A stretch of 64,000 bases of DNA from Prostheceraeus crozeri (Eukaryota; Platyhelminthes; Polycladida; Euryleptidae): positions 434,001 to 498,000 of the forward strand of contig CAJQUW010007039.1 in assembly GCA_907163375.1 (NCBI GenBank), written 5' to 3'. Position numbers and translations under genes: made by a program. How positions within the stretch are numbered: position 1 is the stretch's first letter; every line of letters begins with the position of its first letter. The notes below the pieces were generated by a model, which saw only the letters and a list, made by a program, of their open reading frames with translations, was not told where the DNA came from and did not search any database. Shown in pieces: positions 30,915 through 42,978 of this stretch.

Positions 30915-32285
30915 CAGAGTGGCCCAGATATAGCTTACTATTTTCAAATCCACCTAACTCGAGTTATGGTTTACCTTTTGCATCATATGATATGTCATTT
31001 TAAAACCAAAGATGTCCCATTACATTTTATGCTTGTTTTATATGATATTGAATCATTTTGGCACAATTTTCCATCAAAAAAAGTAAAAGGTATAAGATAA
31101 AAACAAAGTATTAGTAAGAAAAAATTAATTTATTTAGCAGTAGTGCTATCATTCATGTTGACTATCATTCGATATGTCCTCCGTCATTTTCATGTCTACG
31201 ACTTGTTGCGAAGCGTCACTACAGGTGAAGTTCTGATGTCATCAGAAATCTCCCTAACAGAAGAGGGTTCCGTTGTTTTGAAAGTTGGGTTGTTGAAGCT
31301 CCAAAAGCGACAGTTGTCTGTTGATATCTCGCCACTGAGATGGAAGTTGGTCTTATCGGCTCACAGAACTCCATCTAGTAGCTGAATGCCTACATCTAAA
31401 CCAGTTGAGATAAAGTTGAAGCATTTTTTGGAGCCTTAAAACATAACGTATAGTAGCACAATCACAAGCCTGACCAAAGTCTTCCGTAAATTGTTTGCGC
31501 TCTTGATGATGCTCCGACGTCAGGTCATGAGGTCGTTTGAGTTTATAAGGGAGCTGGTTGTTTTGATGGATGATCCTTTGCACAGTTGACCCTGAAATAC
31601 CGAGGTCACGAGATGCCCTTCTTTTGGTGTTTTGGGGTGGCCAGCAAAGTTCCCCTCTGCTAACTTTACCTTTTATGGTTTCGATACCTGCCGTCTTGAA
31701 TTTCGAGAGATCTTGAAGCATTCCATGTTTGAAGACCCTCTGATGGATGGACTTAATCGTAGCAGAAGATGAAACACTTGAGTTGCGGTCAAACCTAATA
31801 GGAAATGTCTTCCTACGATTATTGGGGAACAAAACACCAGATACCAGCTTGCCATTAGAAAACGTTCTTGTGGTGTGAATCTTTGACTCATCATTGAACA
31901 GAAATGTCACTGACTCGCGTTTCAATGTTGCAATGAGTTTTTTGATTGATTATTTATTGAAATTTGAATGTGAATTGATTGCGCAGTTAATGGACAATAT
32001 AACATGCATAATTGAGTGGATCAGTGTTACTTCTTACGTTTGATACATTGTTACTTCTCTCACTCTTTCAAACAGGTCTGGTATAAAAAAATTGACTTTT
32101 ACAAAAAATGGAAAAATGTTTTAGAGCATACATAGAAAAAAGAATTTAAGATAAGTCAAGATGTATTTTTGGAGAACAAATGGGTTGTCTTTACCTTTAA
32201 AATGACACATGTTGCATTAGAATATGTTTGTTCTACTTGAAGCTACACGCTTTTAAAGCTAGTAAGCTATATCTGGGCCACCCTG
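30915..32285 (-). mobile_element. Decayed Tc1/mariner-superfamily transposon, nested
   Basis: A 1,371 bp element with TA on both sides (30913-30914, 32286-32287). TIRs of 26 bp start CAG(A/G)GTGGCCCAGATATA with one mismatch. It carries a broken minus-strand transposase and is inserted about 50 bp from the right end of the outer hAT. Confidence 0.9.
31100..31925 (-). pseudogene. Transposase relic of the 30.9-32.3 kb element
   Basis: The first 190 residues end with RRASRDLGISGSTVQRII then YKLKRPHDL, the second helix-turn-helix of the DUF4817-type Tc1/mariner group also seen at 10.7 kb. Lower down the strand, about 31260-31380, NFHLSG then NCRFWSFNNPTF matches the block after the first catalytic Asp (HF-x-LSGYVN-x-QNCR-x-W). 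Frames change and stops intervene, and the later catalytic blocks were not found. The very first residues (FLFNDESK) look unlike the family start and are probably distorted. Confidence 0.75.
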
Positions 32286-32344
32286 TACTTGTCACCTGGA
32301 GTCGAAGTCCTATCAAAATGATAGGACTCATCCCTGATAAGAAT

Positions 32345-33629
32345 TGCACGCATGGGTGATGTGACATGACTGAAAAGGCGCTTCATGCAACGTTTGCTAT
32401 TCCGTGATATGTGAAAAATCGAATATGACGATGGTTCATGCTTTTCAGGTTATGTAAAAGAAACCTTATTTGACTATCAATGCGCAGCCGATAGGGTCAT
32501 GGTCCATTTTAATTTCTTATCTTGATAAACTGATCATGTATAGGAGACGACAAAACCGTTGATAAACATCATTTGATAAGTCAAAATATACAAAACCCAT
32601 ATAGCCCAAGTCAGTGCCCATACCCCGTGGTCTGGGGCAATATTGTTCATACATGTAAAATATATGAATAAAAAAAAATAAAACATACTCATCGTAAATC
32701 AAGAATTTTTGTTGAGTCCGGACGTCATCAATCACGAATGCAAACAAGCTACACTAGTCGCCAGTACATGCTCGTTCGCATTTACTCGCGCTCAATTTCT
32801 TGAAGTACGATCGCACACAATCGCAGCTATTTTCTCGCTTACATTTATTGCGATCAACCGAGAATTTAAATTTTCGCACTCGATCGAGAGCGAAATAACC
32901 TGATTATATTAAATTTCGCACTCGATTGAGCGCGCATCCATATGAAGTATACTTCATATTTCTGATATTCCAGAGATTTCAGACTCGTTCTATTCTTACA
33001 TTGTTACTCTTTGATATGTGCGGCTAAATTCAACTACTGTATGATCATGAAACATATGAGCAGTTATTCTACTTACTAAACTGTTGTCTTTACCTGTTAA
33101 TTGAGTTATCGAGAATGAGCACGACTTCGACACATAGGTATAATGCGAAGCTTCTTCAACAAAAACAAATTCAAAGAAAAATATTTGGAATAATTCATAT
33201 TCATGTAGAAATACAAGTAAATCTTCAGATCTACTGTACACAAAATGCTGCTGTGATTTTTTAAACATGTTACTACACATGATACTCCGTCCATGCGTCA
33301 AAGTTGCGCTCATCGAAAACTCAATGAATAGACAAGAACAGCATCCCCGGAAACAATCTGCTCATGTATTTTCCTTATCATACAGAAGTTGAATTGCCCG
33401 TACGATTACATACCATTGAGTAACAATGCAAGAATAAAACGAGTCAGATATCACTGGTATGTCAGGCACATACTCGATGAATGACATCGAGGTTGTCAAT
33501 AGGCGGAAATTCACTCGTATTTCAATGTTCCTTTACTTTGTCATACTGCTAGCGCTGGCCTACTGCGAGCTCAGAAAATCTTCTATGGGAAACAATTGTC
33601 CTCTGTAGAAAGCATACTGACGTTGGTAG
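32345..33629. other. No gene recognised
   Basis: A CpG-bearing patch near 32740-32930 repeats TTTCGCACTCGAT(C/T)GAG twice (32870 and 32915). Nothing else was seen. Confidence 0.4.
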
Positions 33630-34165
33630 AATTGAATCATGAGCGTAGTGCTTCATTATTTGTAAAATAGACCCAGACGCATTATAAAAATATCTTAAAT
33701 TTTCCAATTCGCAATCCCGCTTTTTGTCTTGCCGGAATGTGTTGCAATTCCTTCTGCTGTCGCCAACTGGGATGATTATGCCAAATAATCCAAATATTTC
33801 GTGAAAATGATGAGTATTAAAGGCAAACACCTTCACCATAGTCACTTATAGCTCTGAATTTTGGCTAAATGGACTGAAAACTGGTTGGAAACATTTGATA
33901 CAAGGACATAGTAACAAACAAACATGATACTAATGTTGGTGAGTCAGAATTTAATCAATAAGCGAAGTGATTCATATTTGCTAATACCATGGGTCCATAC
34001 GTCTTTTCAAATTATCTAAATTTTTCCAAATCGCAATCGGGTTTTTTGACTTACCGGAATCTGTTAGACCTCTTACTTATGTTATCGTCAACTCAGAAGA
34101 TTATGTCAAATAATCCAAATATTTCGTGAAAATTATGAGTAATAAAGCACTTCCGCATAATCACT
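33630..34165. repeat. Diverged tandem duplication, ~320 bp period
   Basis: 33630-33845 and 33945-34165 share long blocks, including CAAATAATCCAAATATTTCG followed by TGAAAAT-ATGAGTA-TAAAG, and a TTGCCGGAAT/TTACCGGAAT block. Clearly diverged, with several indels. Neither copy shows a convincing protein. Confidence 0.8.
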
Positions 34166-34743
34166 CACATCATCATCCTGTTCCATAAAAATTGATAACA
34201 ATAAAGCTTCTAGAATGTAAGTAAAGCTTCATGCTATACACAATAGTGGCACAGAAATCGCAGGCATTTTCACTTAGATGCATTTGTCAACGACTGTATC
34301 ATTGGATTAGAATCAGTCACATAGGCAATTCTAGGCTTTTCATCAGTGATCCATGCCCCAACTTATTTTCCTCGAATGCACCGCGACCTTGAGTCAATTT
34401 CCATTCTTGGCAACTCCAGATAAACAAACTAATTCTATGTTCTGTTCTAACATGTGTACGCACGCATTGCTGACTCAACACGGCATTCAGTCGGATGACC
34501 GACATTCCTTCGTCGAGTAATCAGAGTGTGATTATGATCTGCGATCATTTTCATCATGACTCATCGAACTGTGAAGTTGACACATGAAGAATATCGTTCA
34601 ATGGTCTGCATCTTATGTTTCAACAAATCAAAAGAAATGAGAAAGGTTGCACGACGAATATATAGTAGAGTACATTCGAAGATCTGAACAGGTTTTCCAA
34701 AGGTACTTTTATGAAAGTAAAAAATACTGAATATATATATTCC

Positions 34744-35045
34744 ACTCAAAAACTAATACTACAAACAACTAAGAAAATTTAAGTTTTCTCGGGAATAGCT
34801 CGATGAAAATGTGTAAGATTGATATTTCTCAAGTGTCCTTACATGTTCAAAAAATTCAAACAGCTTCTTTAGAGAATTCTATGTGAAAATATTTTTAAAA
34901 TGCTCTTTTTTCATACTACTCAAAAAAAATTTAAAGTTTGAATTTTCTCGAAAATAGCTCGATGAGTTTTTTAAAATTGACATTTCTCGACTATATGAAC
35001 TAACTATGTCCAGAAACTGCAAACATTTTTACTTGAGAATTCTTC
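34744..35045. repeat. Diverged tandem duplication, ~160 bp period
   Basis: TTTTCTCGGGAATAGCTCGA (34782) and TTTTCTCGAAAATAGCTCGA (34942) head two matching blocks that continue through GATATTTCTC / GACATTTCTC. Function unknown. Confidence 0.75.
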
Positions 35046-37614
35046 AGGTGATAATCGAATTCAAACCCACCGTGCTATCACTACTTTGTAGCAAGACATA
35101 GATAAGTTAGGAAAAGTTGTGAGCGATACTTTATGAAATTGCCCGCATCAGGTACAGCAGTATCTTAGTAAACAGCATATGAACAAGAAGTTCCCTTACT
35201 ATTCTTGAAGATTTACTGCAGCAGCGGATGATATCTTCGCAGTAATACACCCAGATGAATCTGACGAAGAGGAAATCATAAGAAAGTAGCCTACATCGGA
35301 GGAACAGAACATGGAAGTTGTAGGAAGTGGTATGATCAATCAAAGAGGGTGACCACCTTCGCCACAGTCTGCTTGGCGCATATTAATATGCCCCAAGGAA
35401 TGGTGCAGTTTCTTTGGATCAAAAAATGAAATGTTGACCTAGGAACCCTTTCTTCCGCAATTTATTATAATACATTCGATCGACTGCCGTCATGTAGATC
35501 GGACGACAATAGAGCTTCGCTTACTTGGTGTGCAAGTGTTCAGTTGCTGGCAGACAGACAATCGATGGCGAGTCACGACAGCATTCAACGATGGTTACGC
35601 ACAAGTACTCGGCTGCCGATCTTCTACTCTACAATCGTTCTTCTTTGGTTGTAAAAGTGTGATCTGACGATTTTCACCCACTTCGTGAATCTACAGAAGC
35701 CGATTTCTAAGAGGTGCTTTTCGGTTCATCAAGGCTCCAGAATTATCTTATCTGATTATATAAATATCATTGTCTTTTCTGACTTTTGTCATAACTCACA
35801 TCATTTTCTTTTACTGTACACTGATATTGTCGAATGCCTCTACCGATTGTGATATGTATTGTGTAGACCAATGAAGATTATCTTCTCCTATCTTATAAAG
35901 ATAAAACAAATTATTTACCCAAATTTTCGCTTCTTGCTTCTACATTGTTAATACTTGCTTTTTCTACATCGTGGACATCTGGACTTACTTTTGAAAAGTG
36001 TACCTCGTATTAGCAATGCAATGAAGGATTTCAAAACTTGGTTCAAGACTGGAAATAAAATGTTGGATGTCAAACAAATCATTTCGTAAAATTCACTGGA
36101 AGATCAATAAATCAAAGTCGAGACCTCTTTTTTTCAGAAGACACGATAAGATAATTACCCGAAGAGTGATGTGCTATCCTTCCTACAGCACAATGAGCAA
36201 TGGTATCCAGCAGCAAAGCATTCCCTGTGGCCATTTGGCAACAATCAGTCATTATAAAGCTCATCAGAGTATCAATCATTTCATCAGATAGTTGAATAAA
36301 ATCAGCCTATAAAAAATTCCACTGAAATGGAGTTGGTCTGTCCGGAACAACATAGAAATTGTAGCCATCCTTGTTTTGGCTTAGCATTTCCTCATAATTA
36401 ATCGCCGCAGCTGAGAAATCAACTTTTTAATAAACGCCGCATCACATCAAGAAAATCAACAAGCTTAAAAAAGAATTTATCAAACGTCACTGGAATGGTT
36501 AATGACATGCACTGTTTGCAGTCTTGATGAAATTAAGAAGTCATGTAATAAGGACGTCACACTCAATTCATCCACATGTCATTTTAAATAGTCATCGACT
36601 TCATATTCGGTAACTTATGGCAAATGACCATGGGAAAGATATACTGTGTTCAATATTCAGCGTCGAAACCACCACGCCTGGTCGGGAATGCTAAATGAGT
36701 TTTCAGCACTAATCCCTAACTGTCCTCTGCTTGGTGATTATTGCTATCAAATTTGGAAGAAAATTCGTAAGTGGAAAATCATAGGCCCCACATTTTAATT
36801 AATTAAAAAGCACCTCAAAGTACTCGATTGTAAATAAAGAGGAAATACGGTAGGGGAGATAGAGTGAGGGACCTTGAGTCACTTATCTGAAAAACGCTTC
36901 ATTATTTCGGCGGGCGACCGCAGAAGTTGACCCCGTATCAAACTCAGAAAATGACACAAATTATTATTCTAGTACTACCTGATCATTTTCCTAGATTCAG
37001 TGGAAAAATTGTTTTCCACGCAGAAAAGCAACTTGCTCTGGCGCCCAGATAAAACATCACAGATAAAATTTACTTTGTAGATGGATAAGCCACCTAATTT
37101 CCCTGTGGGAAGGTCGCTTGCTAGCATCAAAAGATCTGGTGAATTACACAGAATTAGCTAAATCGCTTTTTTAACTCATTTTCGTGATAAAACCATCGTA
37201 AGATGTGTAAGTCGCCCATATATTTTTTATAAATGCGTCTAGTTGCAAAATCAAAAAGTTGCAGGTGACCAATGAATTGCTTTTACCAATTGATAGATAT
37301 TTCTTTACCAAACTGAGATGATTTTTCGACAACCGACGAAGTAGTGAAAATTGTAGTAACTCACCTGCAGCGATGTTTGTATGTTAGATTCATATGAAAA
37401 TATATTGCATGCTCAATCTAATCAGTTGAAAAGGATATTTTTCAAATTTGCGAAAGATTGAACTACAAAATATTTATTTTCCATGAAATATCGTAGTAAA
37501 TGCTATGAAGTCATTCAAATATTTGTTGAATCATTTTGTTCAAATATTGCTAAATCAATCATCAGATGTATTTGTTTAAAAAATCCTAATTGGCAGCATG
37601 TGCAATTATTCGAA
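35046..37614. other. No gene recognised; possible pogo-type end at 36851
   Basis: GTAGGGGAGATAGAGTGAGG at 36851, followed by GACC, resembles the TAGGGGAGATTGGGGACC end of the pogo element at 23.1 kb and may be a solo terminus. No partner end found. Confidence 0.35.
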
Positions 37615-38127
37615 TCACAAAGGAAACTTTTCAATCGATGCCCACTCGGTCAATTTATCAAACAGGTTGCGGCATAAAAAATGTGAGTAAATTATAGACT
37701 TAGACTTTAAATTATAGAATGTGACTGGCATACAACTTTCTAAATATCCAACAGAAATTGACAAATAATGTCTCATTCTGAAGCTAATTGACATCTCCAT
37801 TGCCATAATCAACATTGCAATGATTGCATTTGAGGATGAGAGTATACGCACGAAGCATGAAAACTCGAAAAAAACTAGATGAAAAGAAAAATAACTGAAC
37901 AGAAAAATTGCACTTATGCGACAATCACCATAGTGAAGTCTCACTATTGTTACAAATGATCGCATAGCATCCATTGGGTGATGACTGGATGTTTCATTTC
38001 TTCCAGAGCCTTCACGTCTCTTCCAAGTTACGCCCCAAACATTTTTATTTACAAAAGTGTCATCGCACGTACGTTTGACCATTATACTACATTCAATATG
38101 CTCATAATCGATCATTGACTTCATCAA
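37615..38127 (-). CDS. Unrecognised 170-residue frame
   Basis: Long for this AT-rich background but only weakly so over 64 kb. Hydrophobic residues cluster around 95-135 (AIFLFSYFSFHLVFFEF), perhaps a membrane segment. There is no family resemblance, no visible splice partners and no poly(A) signal assigned. Chance remains likely. Confidence 0.15.
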   Translation of the reverse strand: MMKSMIDYEHIECSIMVKRTCDDTFVNKNVWGVTWKRREGSGRNETSSHHPMDAMRSFVTIVRLHYGDCRISAIFLFSYFSFHLVFFEFSCFVRILSSSNAIIAMLIMAMEMSISFRMRHYLSISVGYLESCMPVTFYNLKSKSIIYSHFLCRNLFDKLTEWASIEKFPL

Positions 38128-41100
38128 GGAATTTCTTTATCTCTTTAGCAATTCTATAAGGGATCCATGGCGGATGCAAGTGACGCAGGTGTTCTACGCA
38201 TCGTTCAATAAAATCTTCTCGATGCCAAATTCCGAGGCGAAACTAATTGTAGTTATAGTGCTGTGTATGTCCTAATTACATATGTATCATTGTTGCACTA
38301 TACTGTATTATTGCATGCAGTGCTGAATAGATAGTGCTGTACATACATACTGTATATTTTGACTTAAGGCCTACTACACTTTGATACTGCACCATCTTAC
38401 ATGAAATTTTGCATATGTAGGCTAAAAAGTGCAGCAGATGCAATTCATTGTCATGCAATTGCAATAATTATTTCACTTTGTTTGTGTTTTGATATAATGT
38501 TTGTCGTGTAAATGCAGCATTTTTACAAGTATGTGCATACAAATAAACATACTAGGTCTCACTTGATGTTTCATACTATGCATCGTCTCAGTCAAGATAG
38601 TGTCTACGATGAGTTGCACCGCACACATGCCCATAGACAGCGTAATAGCGCAGTGGGTACAACAGAGCATTTAACCGTTGGAGCTAGCTGATGACAACAT
38701 CAATCAGAATGGCCGACAAACCAATCAAACTATCTATCCTAGAGGAGCCACATCCTAGAGGTGCAACTATTTGCACTAAAAAATTCAATTATTCTTACCT
38801 TTTCAACATTGAAACTGCTCAAGGCCTTTTCATAGGTTTAGTTGATCCTACCTCATGCTAATGGTGTACAATTGATAGGTAATGCAAGTGGAATGATTAT
38901 ACCAAGGATTATACGCATTACAAATCGTTCAGTAGCAGTAGGATAGCTTCTCGAAATGTAATATTCCTGTAAATAAAAATCGTCGAGTTAAAATCGGAGA
39001 ATAAAATCGAGATATACTCGCACATAAAACATCAAAACATCATTGAGAAACATTTCTTTCTTCGTCCAAATGTACTCAGAAAAGAGATGAAGCAACAATC
39101 GTGTAAAACTTAAACAGAATTGAATGACAACAATCAGAGACCGGCAGAGCATTCAGTCTCGGTTTAACGAATTATCGGCAACATGGTCTTGATGATTTTG
39201 CGGAAATCATTTGGTTTTGCTTTCTTAAGTTCCTTCTTCATAAATTAGTTTCTCAAATTTCTTATGAGTGCCCGATTAGCTGGATTTGAGGAAACAAGCT
39301 AAAAAATGTACACGACAGCTGTAAGAGTAGAAGGTGAAATCTAAAAAATGCGAATGCTTTGTGGCCGTACATTAGGATAGTGCTCAGTCTCTTCTTAGTC
39401 CTTAAAGAGAAAACGGACGTGGGTCTTGAAGAACTGCTGAAAAGAAGTGGACGAAATTGATGGAAGCGAAAGCCTTGATGATGAACGCGAATGACTTTGA
39501 TGCAAGGGATTCAATGAACGTGAGGGCCTTTTTACAGGGAGAAAAATGCATCTACGATTCAAATGCAAATATATTTGACAAAGGTGATGCGTTGTCAATT
39601 AAAAATCAAAGCTGCTATGCAGAACATCGAAAAAAATAGTAAGAAATATTTCGGAAAGCATGAGGCTTTGCCTGAAATGTCTTTTTACTACAGAGTCAGA
39701 TGCGCTAATAACACGATTGAAGGAACTGCAAATAAACGTATTTGCACGCTATATCATCAATGCATAACCGATGCTTATCATAATTGGCGAATTTATGCAT
39801 TTTACATGAAATACGTAGGTCTGCGGCTATTACAATAGAGAAGCATGAAACAAACAATCTTAAAATTTCAATCGGTTGGCACAGTATACATCAAATTACA
39901 TGTGACTTCACACATGTAGTACATAAAAAGTTAGATTATATTGTACTTACATTGCCCGATAAATAAAAAAAGGGTTTTTGACGTGCATGTAGCCTGCTAT
40001 AAGAACAAATACTCGGTAATTCGCATGTGTAGGGCTACTGTTGTACATTTGCTGAATTGTAGTACTTTGTAGATGCCATAGATGCATGCAGAGCTATCTA
40101 AATTTTCTATCATTTATTCATGCTTGCTATTATACATGTATTCCTGTTTATTATATATTCAACGAGCAAACTATCTTAAATCTATTGCTCTCCTTCGCTG
40201 TAGTTGTATTGTCTTGAAGTCTTATTAATATCCTGCCCTCCATGCGACCATTGGAGTTATACCCACATACTGAGCTTACATGTGCAGACCGTTCCATAAT
40301 GATTGCACAAAAAAATTAACTCATTATCTAATATAATTTTCGTGTTTAAGTCATGGCTCAACTTTAGTAAGCGATATACCATTGAAACCTCCATAGATTG
40401 TTTTAGCATATAGGGGCCTATTTCACTTTCTTAATTGGTCAGCAGGCCCTATGAAAGAAGATTCAGAAGCGTTTTCTTTGATACAGGATTTCAACATGAG
40501 GACGACAGCATTTTTCTCGATCCAATATGGGACTGCCCTAACCGTGCTTGCAATGGCGAGGATGTAGTACTAGATGTATATCACTTATAAATTTTTTGCT
40601 GTGACCTGCTGTCATAGGTCGCTGTTACTCCTATAATCGGATTACTTCACAAAATGAAGGCCCACTAGCAAAATCATTTACGTATATTTGGATATACTTA
40701 ATGAGATGAAAGAACTATTGTCGCACGTCTCTCACCTTTTCCAATGAATGAAATAACCTCCATGGAAGTATCCTTCGTAAAATAAACTGATGACAGCAAT
40801 CAGTAACAACAATAATGTTGTTTCGTCTAATTCAAATGTCTATATATATATATATATATAAAAATCTGAAGTTGATATACCATGATAGAATAAACAAGGA
40901 AATTGAATTAGTGCTATGATTGAATAAATTGATAAAAGTAAATGGGAAGAAAATAAGTTACAGTCGATTCAATGCAAATACAGTAGTATGCATAGTATGT
41001 GATATACAGGAAAAGTCACAATATGTCAAGCTATATGGTCACTATATGGTCAAGCATAGACCAGCTTGATTATTTTCTGTCCTTTAGGAATGATTGAGTT

Positions 41101-41894
41101 TACGTCCGGCCACATTCAAAAGCGCTAAACTGAATGCTGAATGCCAAGATAGAAATTGTTGAGAAGAGTTGACTATATTTATAAGCCATGCTCACTGCTA
41201 CCTAAAAATGGCGATTTTCCCGGTGTGACCTAAATCATATCCTTCTTTATACGAGCATACATTGGTCTGAAACACTTGATGGTCATTTGTTCTGACAGCT
41301 GATATGAATCAATTGATTTTTTGCACTATTCAGACTTTGATTGAAGCTGTTGTGTGGTGATGACAAAACTGCTAGACTGCAATTAATGTAAAGGTGCATT
41401 TATCAATTCATTGATCGGAACACTCCTAGTTTTTGCGTGGTCTGATTTTCAGTTTCCTGTTCTGAAATTCGACGGACAAATACATGCGGATATCATCAGC
41501 TTAAGAAATTTGGACTTATGCAGCAACCGCCTACTTTTGTAAACCGGAAACCGCGAGGCCAACACACATGGATGCGACGGTTGCTCACCCCAACCGTTAA
41601 CGCTATTCAAAAGTACACGCACATCAAAATCCTTCAAAACATGTAAATTATGCAAATATCCAAGTTACCTATGAGACACATTTCACCAAACTGACACATT
41701 ATCACAAAAATACGATGTGCTTTATTTGAACAAAGCAGCTGATGCTCATGCCTATCGGTCTACTACCTACAGCCATGAAGATAGCTAATGTGGCAATGTG
41801 TTGATATAAATTTATGAACGGTAAATTCCACTAATTGTGAACACAGAAACAAAATGTAAAAGACTTTCATAAAGATATTGAAATTTACGTTACC
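38128..41894. other. No gene recognised; one TA microsatellite
   Basis: Contains a (TA)n tract of about 20 bases at 40842-40861. Frames at 39457-39838 were inspected; they do not resemble a known protein. Confidence 0.45.
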
Positions 41895-41900
41895 TTTATT
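41895..41900 (-). terminator. Candidate poly(A) signal for the FAM78-like gene
   Basis: AATAAA on the minus strand, 190 bases past the stop codon. Position is plausible; cleavage site not determined. Confidence 0.45.
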
Positions 41901-42090
41901 TCGTTGTATCTTAACATAATGCTCTCGAGAGGGTGTATTTTGAATATTCCGCTACTCCATACTTTATGCAGTTAATGAAGTAATTGATTAAAAAATGTTA
42001 TTATCAAAATCAGAGTCATATACAAAGATGATAGCAGATTATGGAAAGAGAAAAATTGTCACCACGTAATACTATAAAAACCTTGTAAAT

Positions 42091-42978
42091 TTAAGATCGG
42101 CAACAAACTTCTAATACTTCAGATGGCTTTCGTATGTGTGCGTTCGACCCTAACATATCCATAACCCATGTTTCCCAAGGGACAATAATTTGCTTTGGAG
42201 GTACAAGAATGCGAGCATGTCGTCGGGAATCTCTTGGATACCAAATCAATGATTGAGCAGCATTACAATGGGGTGGACAGGTTGCAGCGACAGGCAATTG
42301 AAAAGAATTATCTGGTTCTAAAATATCTGGCTGATCATTTTGTGAATCATCAACATATTTAACTTTTTTGCCGAGAGGCATAAATGGATCTACGAGCATG
42401 TTGATTCGATATTGCCATCTAATTTCCTTGAATATGTGAATATCATCCACTGATGAAGTTGAAGATGTCTTCTTTCCATGTCTTATGGCAACAAGCCACA
42501 CAAGGAACTTCTGAAGGCGAGCTATTTCTGTAAGTTGAACCCCGCCAGCATATGGTAGTTCCCATACAACTGAAGGATGAAAATAGTCTTTTATTTGAAG
42601 GGTAACACGTGCTCGACGAACTGATCCTTTTTTTATATGGAATAAACTTTGATTTTCACTGTAAAATGGATATTGACGACCATCACTGTCATTTATCAGA
42701 TTACGGATACGACTTTTGAGAGGATGAAATTCCCACAGTGAGCTTCCCATTCCATCATATTCGTTTTCTAAATGCATAAAATCACACGCCTGAACCAACC
42801 CAATGCTCCAATCTCTGTCAGCTACACATGTAGGTATTTCAAGAACTACTCGACAGTAAAAAGTTTGTGTTTTGTAAAATAACATGCTTTCCGTCTCTTC
42901 CACCTCTGTCTTAGTAGAATCATCGTAATATGCTTTCACTGATCTTATTCTGATTTTATCAGCGCTAAGTCTGCTCAT
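42091..42978 (-). CDS. FAM78: FAM78-like protein
   Basis: 295 residues in one open frame. The body matches the FAM78A/FAM78B family from end to end: WSIGLVQACDFMHL (57-70), SLWEFHPL (80-87), NDSDGRQYPFY (96-106), YFHPSVVWELPY (132-143), FLVWLVAI (158-165), IRWQYRINMLVDP (186-198), PLGKKV (201-206) and a final LVPPKQ (258-263) where vertebrate proteins end. Here about 30 more residues follow (WETWVMDMLG...). Vertebrate FAM78 starts MGCIQS, a likely acylation site; this frame lacks it. In-frame codons continue upstream of the Met to a TAA, so an upstream exon joined near AACAACAG|CGTGG (about 43020) could supply another N-terminus. Function of the family is unknown to me. No intron in the conserved part. 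Confidence 0.93.
   Translation of the reverse strand: MSRLSADKIRIRSVKAYYDDSTKTEVEETESMLFYKTQTFYCRVVLEIPTCVADRDWSIGLVQACDFMHLENEYDGMGSSLWEFHPLKSRIRNLINDSDGRQYPFYSENQSLFHIKKGSVRRARVTLQIKDYFHPSVVWELPYAGGVQLTEIARLQKFLVWLVAIRHGKKTSSTSSVDDIHIFKEIRWQYRINMLVDPFMPLGKKVKYVDDSQNDQPDILEPDNSFQLPVAATCPPHCNAAQSLIWYPRDSRRHARILVPPKQIIVPWETWVMDMLGSNAHIRKPSEVLEVCCRS

Larger units (their letters stand above)
29614..32336. mobile_element. Non-autonomous hAT carrying two nested elements
   Basis: The outer ends are CAGGGATG and CATCCCTG, with a perfect 8 bp target duplication ATAAGAAT (29606-29613, 32337-32344). GGAGTCCTATCA phrases lie at both ends. Without the two inner elements only about 670 bp remain, with no transposase. 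A terminal fragment of the same family lies at 60130-60175. Confidence 0.9.

Noticed and set aside
39457-39838. Two overlapping frames of 60 and 91 codons
   Set aside because: No recognisable family, no splice signals in phase; ordinary length for this composition.
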